A stretch of 64,000 nucleotides of DNA from positions 1 to 64,000 of the forward strand of contig JAAVAP010000026.1 of the NCBI GenBank assembly GCA_014804005.1. The letters are read 5' to 3'. Each line of letters starts with the position of its first letter. Positions within the stretch are counted from its first letter, which is position 1. Positions 1 to 8,087 of this stretch are shown here, one piece after another. The notes under the pieces are model-generated. The model saw only the letters and a program-made list of their open reading frames with translations, was not told the origin of the DNA and ran no database searches. The DNA comes from Treponema sp. (lineage in GTDB: Bacteria > Spirochaetota > Spirochaetia > Treponematales > Treponemataceae). The position numbers and the translations under genes are program-made.

Positions 1-495
1 ATGCTCCGCAACAGCCCGAACATGGCGGGCGGGGTGCTCACGCAGAAGGACGATCCACGGATTTTGCCGATGGGAAAATTCCTGCGCAAGACAAAAATAA
101 ACGAGCTTCCGCAGCTGGCGAACATTTTCATCGGGCAGATGAGCATCATCGGGCCACGCCCGCAGGCAAAGGCGCACTATGATTTGTATTCCGAAGAAGT
201 CAAGGCGGCTATTGACGCAGTTCCTCCAGGACTTTCCGGCATCGGCTCCGTTGTGTTCCGTGACGAGGAGGATATGCTGAACGCCGTCTCTGACCGGGCG
301 CAATTCTATGCGGATGTTGTTGCTCCGTACAAGGGCGCGCTCGAAGTCTGGTTTGCAAGCCACCGGACGCTCGCCGTTTATTTCAAGCTGATTTGGCTCA
401 CCGTTCTTGCCGTCCTGCGACCGTCCTCAAAGGCATGGCGGACCGCGTTCAAAGACCTGCCACCCGTGCCGGAGGCACTGGAGCGGTATATGTAA
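1..495 (+). CDS. Bacterial sugar transferase (undecaprenyl-phosphate glycosyl-1-phosphate transferase), 3' part
   Basis: This is the C-terminal 164 residues of a membrane-associated sugar-phosphate transferase that would start surface-polysaccharide synthesis by loading a sugar-1-phosphate onto undecaprenyl phosphate. The reading frame is already open at base 1, so the true start lies outside the window. The family signature is visible near residues 20-60: DDPRILPMGKFLRK, then KINELPQLANI and MSIIGPRP, the conserved Asp/Arg/Pro blocks of the WcaJ/PglC superfamily. The hydrophobic stretch near residues 124-140 is probably a short membrane-association segment. A CapD/FlaA1-like dehydratase follows 1.2 kb downstream, so this looks like the edge of an exopolysaccharide or glycan locus. 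The sugar specificity cannot be read. Confidence 0.85.
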   Translation: MLRNSPNMAGGVLTQKDDPRILPMGKFLRKTKINELPQLANIFIGQMSIIGPRPQAKAHYDLYSEEVKAAIDAVPPGLSGIGSVVFRDEEDMLNAVSDRAQFYADVVAPYKGALEVWFASHRTLAVYFKLIWLTVLAVLRPSSKAWRTAFKDLPPVPEALERYM

Positions 496-510
496 TGCTA
501 TGAATTAGTA

Positions 511-539
511 TAGACAATTTTTGTTTTTATAATTATACT
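511..539 (+). promoter_or_regulatory. Promoter of the Panacea gene, leaderless configuration
   Basis: TAGACA (511-516), a 17-base spacer, then TATACT (534-539). Only six bases separate the -10 box from the ATG at 546, so the predicted transcription start is the A of the start codon. No Shine-Dalgarno is present. Confidence 0.55.
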
Positions 540-545
540 GATAGT

Positions 546-1163
546 ATGAATCGGATTAGTTACAGTTGTGAAAAAGCTTTGCAGGCTTTGTATTATTTGC
601 AAGCAAAGACTCAAATAACGGACAAGATGTCTCTTGTAAAACTGCTGTTTTTCGCAGACAGGTTTCATGTCCGTACTTTTTGTATACCAATGCTTTGCGA
701 TTCTTATACAGCCATGCGGCAAGGACCTGTGTGTTCAAAAACGTATGACTTGATTAAAAAAGGACAGTATTTTGATTATCTACCTGCTTCACAGCGGCAA
801 TTTGTTTCCAAAAATCTTTCTTGCAAAAAAGAAACTGTTGTAACTGTATTGGATACTGGCAGTGACTGCTTATCTGTATCTGATAAAATCGCACTTGATT
901 TCTCTATAGAACATTTCTCGCAATTTGAACGAAAGGATTTAAGCAAGATTTCCCATGCATATCCTGAATGGAATAGGTACAAGACGATTTTGGAAACAAA
1001 ATTTTCGAATGCAGAGGAAATGTCATATTCAGATTTTTTTGATAATCCTGAGCTAAATGATAAATATATACAAAAGTATTTTAATGGCATTGACCCATTT
1101 GAAGAAGATGCTGAGGCATTAAAAGCTAAAAAGGAAGAGTTTGAATCTGTCTTATGCAGATAG
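546..1163 (+). CDS. Panacea-domain (SocA-like, DUF4065) antitoxin-type protein
   Basis: A 205-residue protein with the N-terminal pattern of the Panacea/SocA-like domain (residues about 8-120): ALQALYYL, then KLLFFADRFH and an MRQGPV block equivalent to the family's 'GP' motif. Panacea domains are known as general antitoxin modules that neutralise unrelated toxins encoded beside them. The downstream gene overlaps by ten bases, giving the compact two-gene layout of a TA pair. Base composition is clearly AT-richer than the polysaccharide genes on both sides, which suggests insertion. The start has no ribosome-binding site but an excellent promoter six bases upstream. Family assignment is from memory of the motif; antitoxin role is inferred. 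Confidence 0.7.
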   Translation: MNRISYSCEKALQALYYLQAKTQITDKMSLVKLLFFADRFHVRTFCIPMLCDSYTAMRQGPVCSKTYDLIKKGQYFDYLPASQRQFVSKNLSCKKETVVTVLDTGSDCLSVSDKIALDFSIEHFSQFERKDLSKISHAYPEWNRYKTILETKFSNAEEMSYSDFFDNPELNDKYIQKYFNGIDPFEEDAEALKAKKEEFESVLCR

Positions 1164-1591
1164 CAGTAGGTATACTTGAGAAATTTAATTCTCTGAAAGA
1201 AGGAAAAGTCTACTATGGAGAATTTGCGAGAGATACTTCTCTTCATGCTGCTGTTGTAATTACAATGCACAATGACAGGCTGAATTGTTACTGTATATCT
1301 TCTTCAAAATCTTTTATCGATTCTGTTTCTAAATATGATGAAAAAGCTGTTGTAAGGGTCTCTGATTTATTGGTAGATAGGATTTTTTCAGAGCAACATA
1401 AGGAATCTTGGATTTACTGCGGAAAAGCAAATTTAAAAAAGATTAGTAGAAAAGATTTTTTGGATATGCTTTCTAAAGGTAGCATATCTTTCAGGGAAGA
1501 GGTTTCTGACAATTTTTTGGCGGAATTGAAGGATGCTGTAAGAAACAGTGTTACCTATTCAAAGAAAGATTTGGAAGAGCTTGGTTTGTAG
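1154..1591 (+). CDS. Putative toxin partner of the Panacea protein (unrecognised family)
   Basis: A 145-residue protein that I cannot assign to a named family. Its start overlaps the last ten bases of the Panacea gene, so translation is probably coupled. The N-terminal half is predicted to be mostly beta strand (YYGEFARD, AAVVITM, LNCYCIS) with a lysine-rich helical C-terminus. No catalytic motif is obvious. By position it would be the toxin that the Panacea domain neutralises, because Panacea antitoxins are usually encoded next to short toxins of varied kinds. It shares the AT-rich composition of its partner. The toxin role is inference from context only. Confidence 0.5.
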   Translation: MQIAVGILEKFNSLKEGKVYYGEFARDTSLHAAVVITMHNDRLNCYCISSSKSFIDSVSKYDEKAVVRVSDLLVDRIFSEQHKESWIYCGKANLKKISRKDFLDMLSKGSISFREEVSDNFLAELKDAVRNSVTYSKKDLEELGL

Positions 1592-1747
1592 AAAAGAAAT
1601 AGTATTCCGATTGTTTTTTATTTGGTTTATTCATACTAGAAAGTGCTTTTAATTTTTGCAATTCCGACTGAAAATTAGCTTTTTCTTGAAACGATATTGT
1701 TTTCGACAATTGGTTTATATCACAATTCTCAAAAAAGGAGATTTCCT

Positions 1748-2950
1748 ATGGACAACATCCTTCCCCTCATCGGGCGGACTGCGCCCTTGTTTGACCGCGA
1801 CATCGCCTCGAACGAAGGCTTCCTTTCCGGGACGGTGCGCGCCTCGCGCTTCCTTGTCATCGGCGGCGCAGGCTCGATCGGCTCTGCCGTCACGCGGGAG
1901 ATTTTCGCCCGCAACCCGCGGCTGCTCCATGTCGTGGACATCAGCGAGAACAACATGGTCGAGCTGGTGCGCGACATACGCTCGTCGGTGGGCTATTCGG
2001 ACGGCGAGTTCGCCACGTTCGCCATCGACTGCGGATCCGACATATTCGATGATTTTATAAAGGCGCAGGCAGAACGGATCGGCGGGTACGACTATATCCT
2101 GAACCTCTCCGCGCTGAAGCACGTGCGCTCGGAAAAAGACCCGTACACGCTCATGCGCATGATCGACGTGAACGTATTCAACACCGACAAGACGATGTGC
2201 CAGGCGCGCGATATGGGCGCGAAGAAATATTTCTGCGTATCCACGGACAAGGCGGCGAACCCCGTGAACATGATGGGCGCGTCCAAGCGCATCATGGAGA
2301 TGTTCCTGACGAGGCGTTCCCTTGAGATGCCCGTTTCAACCGCCCGCTTCGCGAACGTTGCATTCAGTGACGGCTCGCTCCTGTACGGTTTCAACCGCCG
2401 TCTTGAGAAGGGGCAGCCACTTTCTGCCCCGAACGACGTGCGCCGCTATTTCGTCACGCCGAAGGAGTCCGGCGAGCTGTGCCTGATGAGCTGCCTGATT
2501 GGGGAGAACCGCGACGTGTTCTTCCCGAAGCTTGACCATGACCTGAACCTCGTCACGTTCAGCCAGATTGCGGCAAGATACCTTGAGAGCCGCGGCTATG
2601 AGCCGTATGAGTGCGGGAGCGAGGACGAGGCGCGTGCGAGGGTGGGCGAGCTGAAATCCGCCGGGAAGTACCCCGTCTACTTTTTCAAAAGCGACACGAC
2701 CGGGGAGAAGGACTTTGAGGAATTCTTCACGGACAAGGAGACGCTTGACATGGGACGGTTTGAGAGTCTCGGCGTCATAAAAAACGAGCCTGCCTTTGAG
2801 CGGGAAAAACTTGACCTGTTCGTTGCGCAGATAAAAGCAATGCGCGCAAAAGGTGAGTGGACGCGCGGGGAACTGATCGACCTCTTCAACGAGATGATCC
2901 CGAATTTCAACCACAAGGAGACGGGCAAATTCCTTGACGGCAGGATGTAG
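1748..2950 (+). CDS. CapD/FlaA1-like nucleotide-sugar 4,6-dehydratase or epimerase
   Basis: A 400-residue extended short-chain dehydrogenase acting on a UDP-sugar, probably a UDP-GlcNAc 4,6-dehydratase-type enzyme feeding glycan synthesis. The Rossmann motif GGAGSIGS sits near residue 39. The block STDKAANPVNMMGASKR is diagnostic for the CapD/FlaA1 group, where the usual active-site Tyr of Tyr-x3-Lys is replaced by Met. I chose the ATG at 1748 because AAAAGGAG lies just upstream; the frame stays open to 1697 without a ribosome-binding site. Composition is distinctly GC-rich compared with the TA pair in front. A strong terminator follows. Exact product (dehydratase or epimerase) is not resolved. 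Confidence 0.85.
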   Translation: MDNILPLIGRTAPLFDRDIASNEGFLSGTVRASRFLVIGGAGSIGSAVTREIFARNPRLLHVVDISENNMVELVRDIRSSVGYSDGEFATFAIDCGSDIFDDFIKAQAERIGGYDYILNLSALKHVRSEKDPYTLMRMIDVNVFNTDKTMCQARDMGAKKYFCVSTDKAANPVNMMGASKRIMEMFLTRRSLEMPVSTARFANVAFSDGSLLYGFNRRLEKGQPLSAPNDVRRYFVTPKESGELCLMSCLIGENRDVFFPKLDHDLNLVTFSQIAARYLESRGYEPYECGSEDEARARVGELKSAGKYPVYFFKSDTTGEKDFEEFFTDKETLDMGRFESLGVIKNEPAFEREKLDLFVAQIKAMRAKGEWTRGELIDLFNEMIPNFNHKETGKFLDGRM

Positions 2951-2981
2951 ATCCTGCGGGGAATGTTCGTGTTGCGGGGAG

Positions 2982-3020
2982 AAGCCGCGTGCGCCGTTTT
3001 TGGCGTGCGCGGCTTTTTTT
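2982..3020 (+). terminator. Rho-independent terminator after the CapD-like gene
   Basis: Fourteen-base stem (AAGCCGCGTGCGCC pairing, with two G-U pairs, to GGCGTGCGCGGCTT) followed by seven T residues, starting about 30 bases after the stop codon. Confidence 0.85.
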
Positions 3021-3165
3021 GTGTCCGCTGCTTATGCGTCAAGGTAGCGGAAACGGTGGCAATTGCCGAAAAATGGCATGTCTCCGCCATCTCATGTCAT
3101 GATATGCAAGCCCTTCCTAAGTTGAAACAATCTTCTCCTATGCCCGATGGCATATCGCCTTGCGG

Positions 3166-3204
3166 CAATAAGAAAAGCCCGCAACACTCGTAGTATTGCG
3201 GGCA
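3166..3204 (-). terminator. Terminator for minus-strand transcription from the DUF4469-like remnant
   Basis: GCCCGCAA...TTGCGGGC hairpin (about 3178-3203) which on the minus strand is followed by TTTTCTTATT. It lies downstream of the minus-strand remnant, with the 22-bp repeat array between them. Confidence 0.6.
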
Positions 3205-3207
3205 ACG

Positions 3208-3339
3208 GCCGTATGAACATTTTCATTAAGCCGTATGACTATTTTCACCAAGCCGTGTGAACGTTTTCATTAAGCCGTATGATTGTCTTCACCAAGCCGT
3301 ATGACTGTTTGCGTTAAGCCGTAGCATTTCCCGTATTAA
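3208..3339. repeat. 22-bp tandem repeat array, six units
   Basis: Six consecutive 22-base units, each beginning GCCGT(A/G)TGA and ending CATTAA or CACCAA, with a partial seventh from 3340. Units start at 3208, 3230, 3252, 3274, 3296 and 3318. The unit length is not a multiple of three, so it is not a coding repeat. The array starts inside the 3' end of the minus-strand remnant and runs up to its terminator. There are no spacers, which excludes a CRISPR. Confidence 0.85.
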
Positions 3340-3610
3340 GCCGTTTGTCAAACACGAACGAAAGAGGCTCTTTCCTTGTTGCCTTTGACTTTGTAAACTG
3401 CGTGACTACCTTTATTCTGTACGTGCCGTCGGCAAGTGTTGTCGGCACGGCGCATGCCAAGCGTGTTGATGAGTTTGTTCCAATTTTGCTTTTCTCAAGT
3501 CTGACGCTCTTTGTCTCGTCATCGACATTCATGAAATACAGCCCGACGGACTCGTCCGTCCCTTCAATCGCAAGGTGGCTTTTTGTGTTGTTGCCCATGC
3601 GGAACGCCAT
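3314..3610 (-). pseudogene. Truncated DUF4469-like Ig-fold domain protein
   Basis: A 98-codon open frame whose second half resembles the C-terminal Ig-like DUF4469 domain that usually follows an HU-like DNA-binding domain: GLYFMNVDDETK, VPTTLADGTYRIKVVTQF, then KEPLSFVFDKRL. The N-terminal HU-like part is missing. The homologous frame continues upstream of the ATG for about ten codons to a stop, and a GGAGA-preceded ATG at 3654 opens a different frame, so the gene looks truncated or frameshifted. The 22-bp repeats begin inside its end. Domain name is from memory; the remnant interpretation is inferred. Confidence 0.5.
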
Positions 3611-3640
3611 ATCTATGGAGTGTCTTTGGGGGTTGAAAGT

Positions 3641-4018
3641 GTGTTAATATTCATGGGTTTTCTCCATAACGTTTTGATATTTTTCATAATAAAATATCTC
3701 AAACAATTTGTACTGGAATCATTTTCCAGAAGAATTCAAGAACTCGCGTATAATCTTTATAAGCTGCCTTGCTCAATATGTCGTTTCTGTCGCGGCTGTT
3801 GTCAACTGCGAATTAAATCCTTATAAGTATTTCATAAAATCTCCTTAAAATTTTATGCTTATTTAAATTCGATGTAAGAAAAATGTCTTTTATTCGTGCG
3901 GAGGGTTTCAAATCCCGATGCTTTGCGACATAGCATTGATTTTGAGTTTTCCGAATCAAAGTTATTGAACGCAATCATTCCGCCGCATCGTTGGCACAAC
4001 GCCCGCGAAATTCGTCGC
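3641..4018. other. Intergenic stretch without recognisable genes
   Basis: Nothing convincing is encoded between the DUF4469 remnant and the promoter of the TRAP gene. Short open frames on the plus strand lack ribosome-binding sites and recognisable content. Confidence 0.6.
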
Positions 4019-4047
4019 TTGCAAATCAATATAATTTCGTTTATAAT
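4019..4047 (+). promoter_or_regulatory. Promoter of the TRAP permease gene
   Basis: TTGCAA (4019-4024), 17-base spacer, TATAAT (4042-4047). A leader of about 27 bases with GGAG at 4072 follows, so this gene, unlike several others here, has a normal ribosome-binding site. Confidence 0.6.
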
Positions 4048-4080
4048 TAATCGTATTTAAATTTATAAATTGGAGAAAAA

Positions 4081-6096
4081 ATGGACAAAGAAAAAACGAA
4101 CGACCCCACAACCGAAGGCGCGGTTGTGGACAGCATTCTGCCCACTTCCAACGAAAGCGACTTGCGCGAATTGATGGGCGAACTTGACCGCGAGCATGCT
4201 TATCGCGAGCACAATTGTTGGCGGCAGCATGTTACTATTGTAGTTTCGGTGCTGTTCTGCCTGTTCCAACTTTATGCCACGCTCACAGGCTCGATTACGG
4301 CGCAAATTTTGCGGGCGACGCATTTGGCGTTCGTGCAACTTTTGGCGTTCCTTCTTTTTCCTCCCACGAAAAAATCGCCGCGCAACACGCTTCCTTGGTA
4401 TGATGTGGTCTTGGGAATTTTGGGCGCGGCTTGCTGGCTTTACATCGTGGTGAATTTCCAAAGCATCGTGCGGCGCACTGGCGCATACGTTCCGTTCGAC
4501 ATCGCCGTGGGAATCGTGGGAATTTTGATTTTGTTCGAAAGCTGCCGGAGAATCGTCGGAATCCCGATTTTGATAATTGCCGCGGCGTTCATTTTGTACG
4601 CGCTTTGCGGACGCTATATGCCGGGATTTTTGAATCATCGCGGCTATAAAATTTCGCGCGTCGTGACGCATCTTTTTTACAACACCGAAGGAATCATGGG
4701 AATCCCGATCGGCGCGTGCTCGACGTTCATCTTCCTTTTCATACTGTTCGGCGCGTTGCTTGAAAAAACAGGAATCGGACAATTTTTCATCGAAATTTGC
4801 AACGCGCTCGCGGGCGGCGCAAGCGGAGGTCCTGCGAAAGTGGCGGTTTTGACGAGCGCGCTTTTGGGCACGGTGAGCGGAAGCTCTGTGAGCAACACTG
4901 TTGGCTCTGGAAGTTTCACAATTCCGATGATGAAAAAATTGGGCTACAAAGGCGAGTTCGCGGGCGCGGTGGAAGCCGCAGCCTCGACTGGCGGACAGCT
5001 CATGCCGCCAATCATGGGAGCCGCCGCGTTTTTGATGGCGGAAAGTTTGGGACTTCCTTACATCACGATTGTAAAGGCCGCGATAATTCCCGCGATTTTG
5101 TATTTCACTGGAATTTTCATGACGGTGCATCTCGAAGCGCACAAGCTCGGGCTTAAAGGGCTTCCCCGCGAAGAGCTTCCGAAATTCCTTCCGCTGCTTT
5201 TAAAACGCGGCTATATGATTTTGCCTCTCGTTGTGATTGTGGCGTTTTTGTGCATGGGACGCACGGCGGTTTATGCGGCTTTGATGGGAATCCTCGCATG
5301 CCTTCTCATCGGGCTTGCCACTTCTGTTGTGGACATAATTCAAGGCAATCCGCCGAAGTTCACGATGAAAGACATTGTGGAAGTGATGACGGCCGCCGCA
5401 CGAAACATAATCAGCGTGGCGATTGCCTGCGCGATGGCAGGAATAATAATCGGAATTGTTACGCTCACCGGAATCGGCTTGAAATTCGGCGCGGGCCTAA
5501 TCAGCATAAGCGGCGGAGTCGCATTCATCACGCTTTTTTTGACGATGGTTTCTTCGATAATTTTGGGAATGGGCGCGCCGACTACCGCGAATTATTTGAT
5601 TACTTCCACAATCACAGCAGGCGCGATAATCTCGCTTGGTTTCGAGCCGCTCGCGGCGCACCTTTTCGCGTTTTACTTCGGAATCATCGCAGACATCACG
5701 CCGCCAGTCGCGCTCGCCGCGATCGCAGGAGCCGCAATCGCAAAGGCCAAGCCCATCAAGACAGCCTTGAACGCAACGAAGCTCGCAATCGGCGCATTCA
5801 TAATTCCATACATTTTCGTCTACAATCCGCAAATGCTCATGATAAACACGACAGTTTGGGGCGCGTTGCCGATTTGCATCACGGCGTTAATCGGAATGTT
5901 CGCATTGAGCGCGGCGTTGGAAGGCTACTGCTTTAGGCGCGAGAGCATTTTGGAACGAGTGATTTTCGCAGTGGCTGGAATCATGTGCATTTTGCCAACG
6001 CATTCGACCGACATAATAGGCATCGCGATTTTGGCGGTATTGATTGGATTCCAATTGATAATGAAAAAAAAGGACGCGCTCAAAGTGCAGAACTGA
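4081..6096 (+). CDS. TRAP transporter permease, fused small and large membrane subunits (DctQM type)
   Basis: A 671-residue polytopic membrane protein combining the 4-TM small and 12-TM large TRAP subunits, as in the TAXI-type 4TM/12TM fusion family. It would drive ion-coupled uptake of a carboxylate or similar solute across the inner membrane. Typical blocks are the segment with GSSVSNTVGSGSFTIPMMKK (about residues 273-293), EAAASTGGQLMPPIMGAAAF soon after, and GMGAPTTANYL about residues 500-510. The first 45 residues are a charged cytoplasmic extension. It is flanked by a promoter and a terminator as a single-gene unit; no TAXI or DctP binding protein is present nearby, so the partner must be elsewhere. 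Substrate unknown. Confidence 0.9.
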   Translation: MDKEKTNDPTTEGAVVDSILPTSNESDLRELMGELDREHAYREHNCWRQHVTIVVSVLFCLFQLYATLTGSITAQILRATHLAFVQLLAFLLFPPTKKSPRNTLPWYDVVLGILGAACWLYIVVNFQSIVRRTGAYVPFDIAVGIVGILILFESCRRIVGIPILIIAAAFILYALCGRYMPGFLNHRGYKISRVVTHLFYNTEGIMGIPIGACSTFIFLFILFGALLEKTGIGQFFIEICNALAGGASGGPAKVAVLTSALLGTVSGSSVSNTVGSGSFTIPMMKKLGYKGEFAGAVEAAASTGGQLMPPIMGAAAFLMAESLGLPYITIVKAAIIPAILYFTGIFMTVHLEAHKLGLKGLPREELPKFLPLLLKRGYMILPLVVIVAFLCMGRTAVYAALMGILACLLIGLATSVVDIIQGNPPKFTMKDIVEVMTAAARNIISVAIACAMAGIIIGIVTLTGIGLKFGAGLISISGGVAFITLFLTMVSSIILGMGAPTTANYLITSTITAGAIISLGFEPLAAHLFAFYFGIIADITPPVALAAIAGAAIAKAKPIKTALNATKLAIGAFIIPYIFVYNPQMLMINTTVWGALPICITALIGMFALSAALEGYCFRRESILERVIFAVAGIMCILPTHSTDIIGIAILAVLIGFQLIMKKKDALKVQN

Positions 6097-6118
6097 AATT
6101 CGAATTGAAAAACAAGCA

Positions 6119-6153
6119 TAAAAAATCGGCGCGACTTTGCGCCGATTTTTTTG
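6119..6153. terminator. Bidirectional terminator between TRAP and BRO-N genes
   Basis: AAAAATCGGCGC...GCGCCGATTTTTTT is a perfect stem flanked by A and T runs, so it can serve both the plus-strand TRAP gene and the convergent minus-strand gene ending at 6179. Confidence 0.85.
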
Positions 6154-6178
6154 AATCATTTTAATTCGTGCGGAGATT

Positions 6179-6589
6179 TCATTTTTCGCCGCTTGCAACG
6201 AGTTGCGTTGCTTCTTCTACTTTTTGTTCAGCCCATTTTTTGAACTCGTCCATTTTCGTTGAATGCACTTCTCGAAGCACACGCAGAAGATTTTCATGGT
6301 CGGCGAATTTTATCGGCTGCCTTCCGCCCGTGGTTTGAAACGGAAGAAATTTAATCACTCTATTCCATTTCGCATTCAAATCTGGATCGCGCTTTCTGAG
6401 TTTTTTGATGTAATCTTTCGAATCCTTCCCATCGCGCAATGCGGTAACGACATCGGGCACGCAAAAATAAAGCTTGCCTTTTTTTTCGTTGAACGCGGTG
6501 CGGATTTCGTGCTTTTCAAAAATTTCCACTTTGTTTTTCGTGGTAACTTGTGGAACAGCAATCCTAATTTTTTTGGTCTCGTCATTCAT
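6179..6589 (-). CDS. BRO-N/antirepressor-like protein
   Basis: A 136-residue protein whose core (about residues 15-110) resembles the BRO-N/prophage antirepressor domain, also seen in DinD-like proteins: EIRTAFNEKKGKLYFCVPDVV, then DYIKKLRKRD, LPFQTTGGRQPIKFADHENLLRVL. In phages and integrated elements this domain binds DNA or a repressor. I chose the ATG at 6589 because GGAGA lies seven bases upstream; a longer open frame to 6736 has no ribosome-binding site. A near-consensus promoter sits just before it. No other phage gene is adjacent, so it may be a lone remnant or a host regulator. Role inferred from fold only. Confidence 0.7.
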   Translation of the reverse strand: MNDETKKIRIAVPQVTTKNKVEIFEKHEIRTAFNEKKGKLYFCVPDVVTALRDGKDSKDYIKKLRKRDPDLNAKWNRVIKFLPFQTTGGRQPIKFADHENLLRVLREVHSTKMDEFKKWAEQKVEEATQLVASGEK

Positions 6590-6610
6590 GGCGAATCTCC
6601 ATTTTGTAAA

Positions 6611-6640
6611 AGTATAATCCCTCATCGCGCCATTTGTCAA
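6611..6640 (-). promoter_or_regulatory. Promoter of the BRO-N-like gene
   Basis: On the minus strand, TTGACA (6640-6635), an 18-base spacer and TATACT (6616-6611), 21 bases before the start codon. Confidence 0.7.
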
Positions 6641-6742
6641 CCCCTCCCCGCAAAAAAATTCAAAACGGATTTGATATGAAGCGAATGCGAAATGTTTTGA
6701 TTTGTGCGGGAATTTTGCATTCGAGCGGCTTTGCAAAAATTC

Positions 6743-7645
6743 TCATTCTTTAAAATGCGAGTCAATAAATGCAATGAAATCTTTTTTGTTCACGCGCGAT
6801 TTGTTTTTCGAATACCATTCGTAACTTTCGCGCAAGCCTTGTTTCATTTCCGTCAAGTCGCTCAAAATTTCTTGTTGATTGCGCACGTCCAAAAAATATT
6901 CATAATCATAAAACGGAAAATAATTTCGCTGCGGAATTTCATCATTCACTTGCACGAGATTTGGGATTTTTCCTGCCGCCTCGTAGCAAAGCGAAACCCA
7001 TTCTCGCACGGAAATCGCGTTCGTGTTTCCGACATTCAAAATGTGATTTTTCGGATTTTTTTCAAGAATTGCTTCGAACATTCGGCACAAGTCGCGGACA
7101 TTGAAAAATTGCAATTTCATTTTTCCTTGTCGCGGCAAATAAAATTTTCGGTTTAAATCAGCGCATTCAAAAACGAACGCCTCGCGATAAATGTTGTTGC
7201 CGATGCCGTACAAATATGGCGGCCTCACTACGTAAGCATCGTGAAATCGTTCGAGCAGAATTTTTTCTGCGGCAATTTTATCCGTTCCATAATCGAGCCA
7301 AAAAGAATTTTTCCCGACTGTTTGATTTTCGCAAAAAGGCTGCGAGTTCGTTTCAGGGTAAACCGCGCTGGAAGAAAGAAAAATGTATTTATGGAATTTC
7401 ACGCCAGAATCAAGAAGGGAAAGAATGTCCCGATCATTGTATGCCGTGATGTCTAGAATCAAATCAAAATAAATTCCATGCAGTTTTTCCCCGAGCGAAT
7501 TTCTGTCCGCGCGAATCAAAGTGCAATTTTCAACTTGCGGCTTCGTTCCACGATTCAAGACAAAAACTTCATGGCCAAGTTCGGAAAAATATTGCGCCGC
7601 AAATTGACTTACGAAAACCGTTCCGCCTGTTACGAGAATTTTCAT
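6743..7645 (-). CDS. NAD-dependent epimerase/dehydratase family protein
   Basis: A 300-residue extended short-chain dehydrogenase with the N-terminal nucleotide-binding motif MKILVTGGTVFVSQ (glycine-rich loop slightly altered, TGGTVFVS rather than TGGxGFIG), and the central FLSSSAVYP strand. The catalytic Tyr-x3-Lys is probably YGTDK, near residue 130 (LDYGTDKIAAEKIL). It probably acts on a nucleotide sugar or is a reductase of the WcaG type. Its ATG overlaps the stop codon of the trpR-like gene in an ATGA junction, so the two are co-translated. Why a TrpR-family regulator should be coupled to an epimerase is unclear. Substrate unknown. Confidence 0.8.
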   Translation of the reverse strand: MKILVTGGTVFVSQFAAQYFSELGHEVFVLNRGTKPQVENCTLIRADRNSLGEKLHGIYFDLILDITAYNDRDILSLLDSGVKFHKYIFLSSSAVYPETNSQPFCENQTVGKNSFWLDYGTDKIAAEKILLERFHDAYVVRPPYLYGIGNNIYREAFVFECADLNRKFYLPRQGKMKLQFFNVRDLCRMFEAILEKNPKNHILNVGNTNAISVREWVSLCYEAAGKIPNLVQVNDEIPQRNYFPFYDYEYFLDVRNQQEILSDLTEMKQGLRESYEWYSKNKSRVNKKDFIAFIDSHFKE

Positions 7646-7941
7646 TTTCCAAAACGCGCGTCCAAAATTTTTTTGAATGCGCTTCCTTCCTTGTTCAGTT
7701 CTTTTGAGCCGCGCGTGATTTTGCAAAGCGACATATTGAATTTTTCCGCGATTTTTCTTTGCGGAGTTCCGCTGTAAAGTTCCTTTACGGAAAGCCAGCG
7801 TTTTGAAAAGTCGAGCCGCTCCGGAGACGTGCAAAGGCATTCCAAAAAATCCCGCACGGAGTTTTTGTTTTCACACGCGGCGAGTATCGAACAGATTTCA
7901 TCGAAACTGTCTGAAAAAAGTTTTTCCTGCGTTTCTATCAT
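7642..7941 (-). CDS. trpR: TrpR-family transcriptional repressor
   Basis: A 99-residue all-helical protein with the TrpR helix-turn-helix: QRKIAEKFNMSLCKITRGSK, matching the SQRELKNELGxGIATITRGSN region of TrpR, followed by a C-terminal helix. The N-terminal half (FLECLCTSPERLDFSKRWLSVKEL) corresponds to the dimerisation helices. TrpR proteins bind tryptophan and repress aromatic-amino-acid genes, although spirochaete relatives may respond to other signals. No tryptophan gene is near. The gene is transcribed divergently from the MATE exporter and is translationally coupled to the epimerase behind it. I could not find a clear CTAG-type TrpR operator in the 146-bp divergent region. Confidence 0.8.
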   Translation of the reverse strand: MIETQEKLFSDSFDEICSILAACENKNSVRDFLECLCTSPERLDFSKRWLSVKELYSGTPQRKIAEKFNMSLCKITRGSKELNKEGSAFKKILDARFGK

Positions 7942-8031
7942 TAGTAACAGAATAAATCAAATTCAAGTTTTTGTCAAACACTATATTCGCGCTTTTGAAT
8001 GCATATTTTAGTGATTAAAAAAATTTCAAAA

Positions 8032-8064
8032 AAAAATAGTAGTATAAATTGACATACTAAAATA
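8032..8064 (+). promoter_or_regulatory. Operator/promoter element, copy 1 (before MATE gene)
   Basis: A 33-base sequence repeated at 9447-9479 with two mismatches. It contains the dyad TAGTAT-N8-ATACTA (8040-8059) with a TTGACA -35 box (8049-8054) inside. A weak -10 (TACTCT, 8073-8078) follows, close to the ATG at 8088. No Shine-Dalgarno is present. It is probably bound by the TrmB-type regulator encoded downstream. Confidence 0.6.
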
Positions 8065-8087
8065 ATTTTGGCTACTCTTTTCTTATT

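Noticed and set aside
2963..3193. Plus-strand open frame after the CapD-like gene
   Set aside because: It runs through the terminator hairpin and has no ribosome-binding site.
3208..3339. CRISPR array
   Set aside because: Units are directly adjacent with no spacers and no cas genes are near.
4063..5142. 359-codon minus-strand frame antisense to the TRAP permease
   Set aside because: Arg/His-rich shadow; the plus strand encodes a clear transporter.
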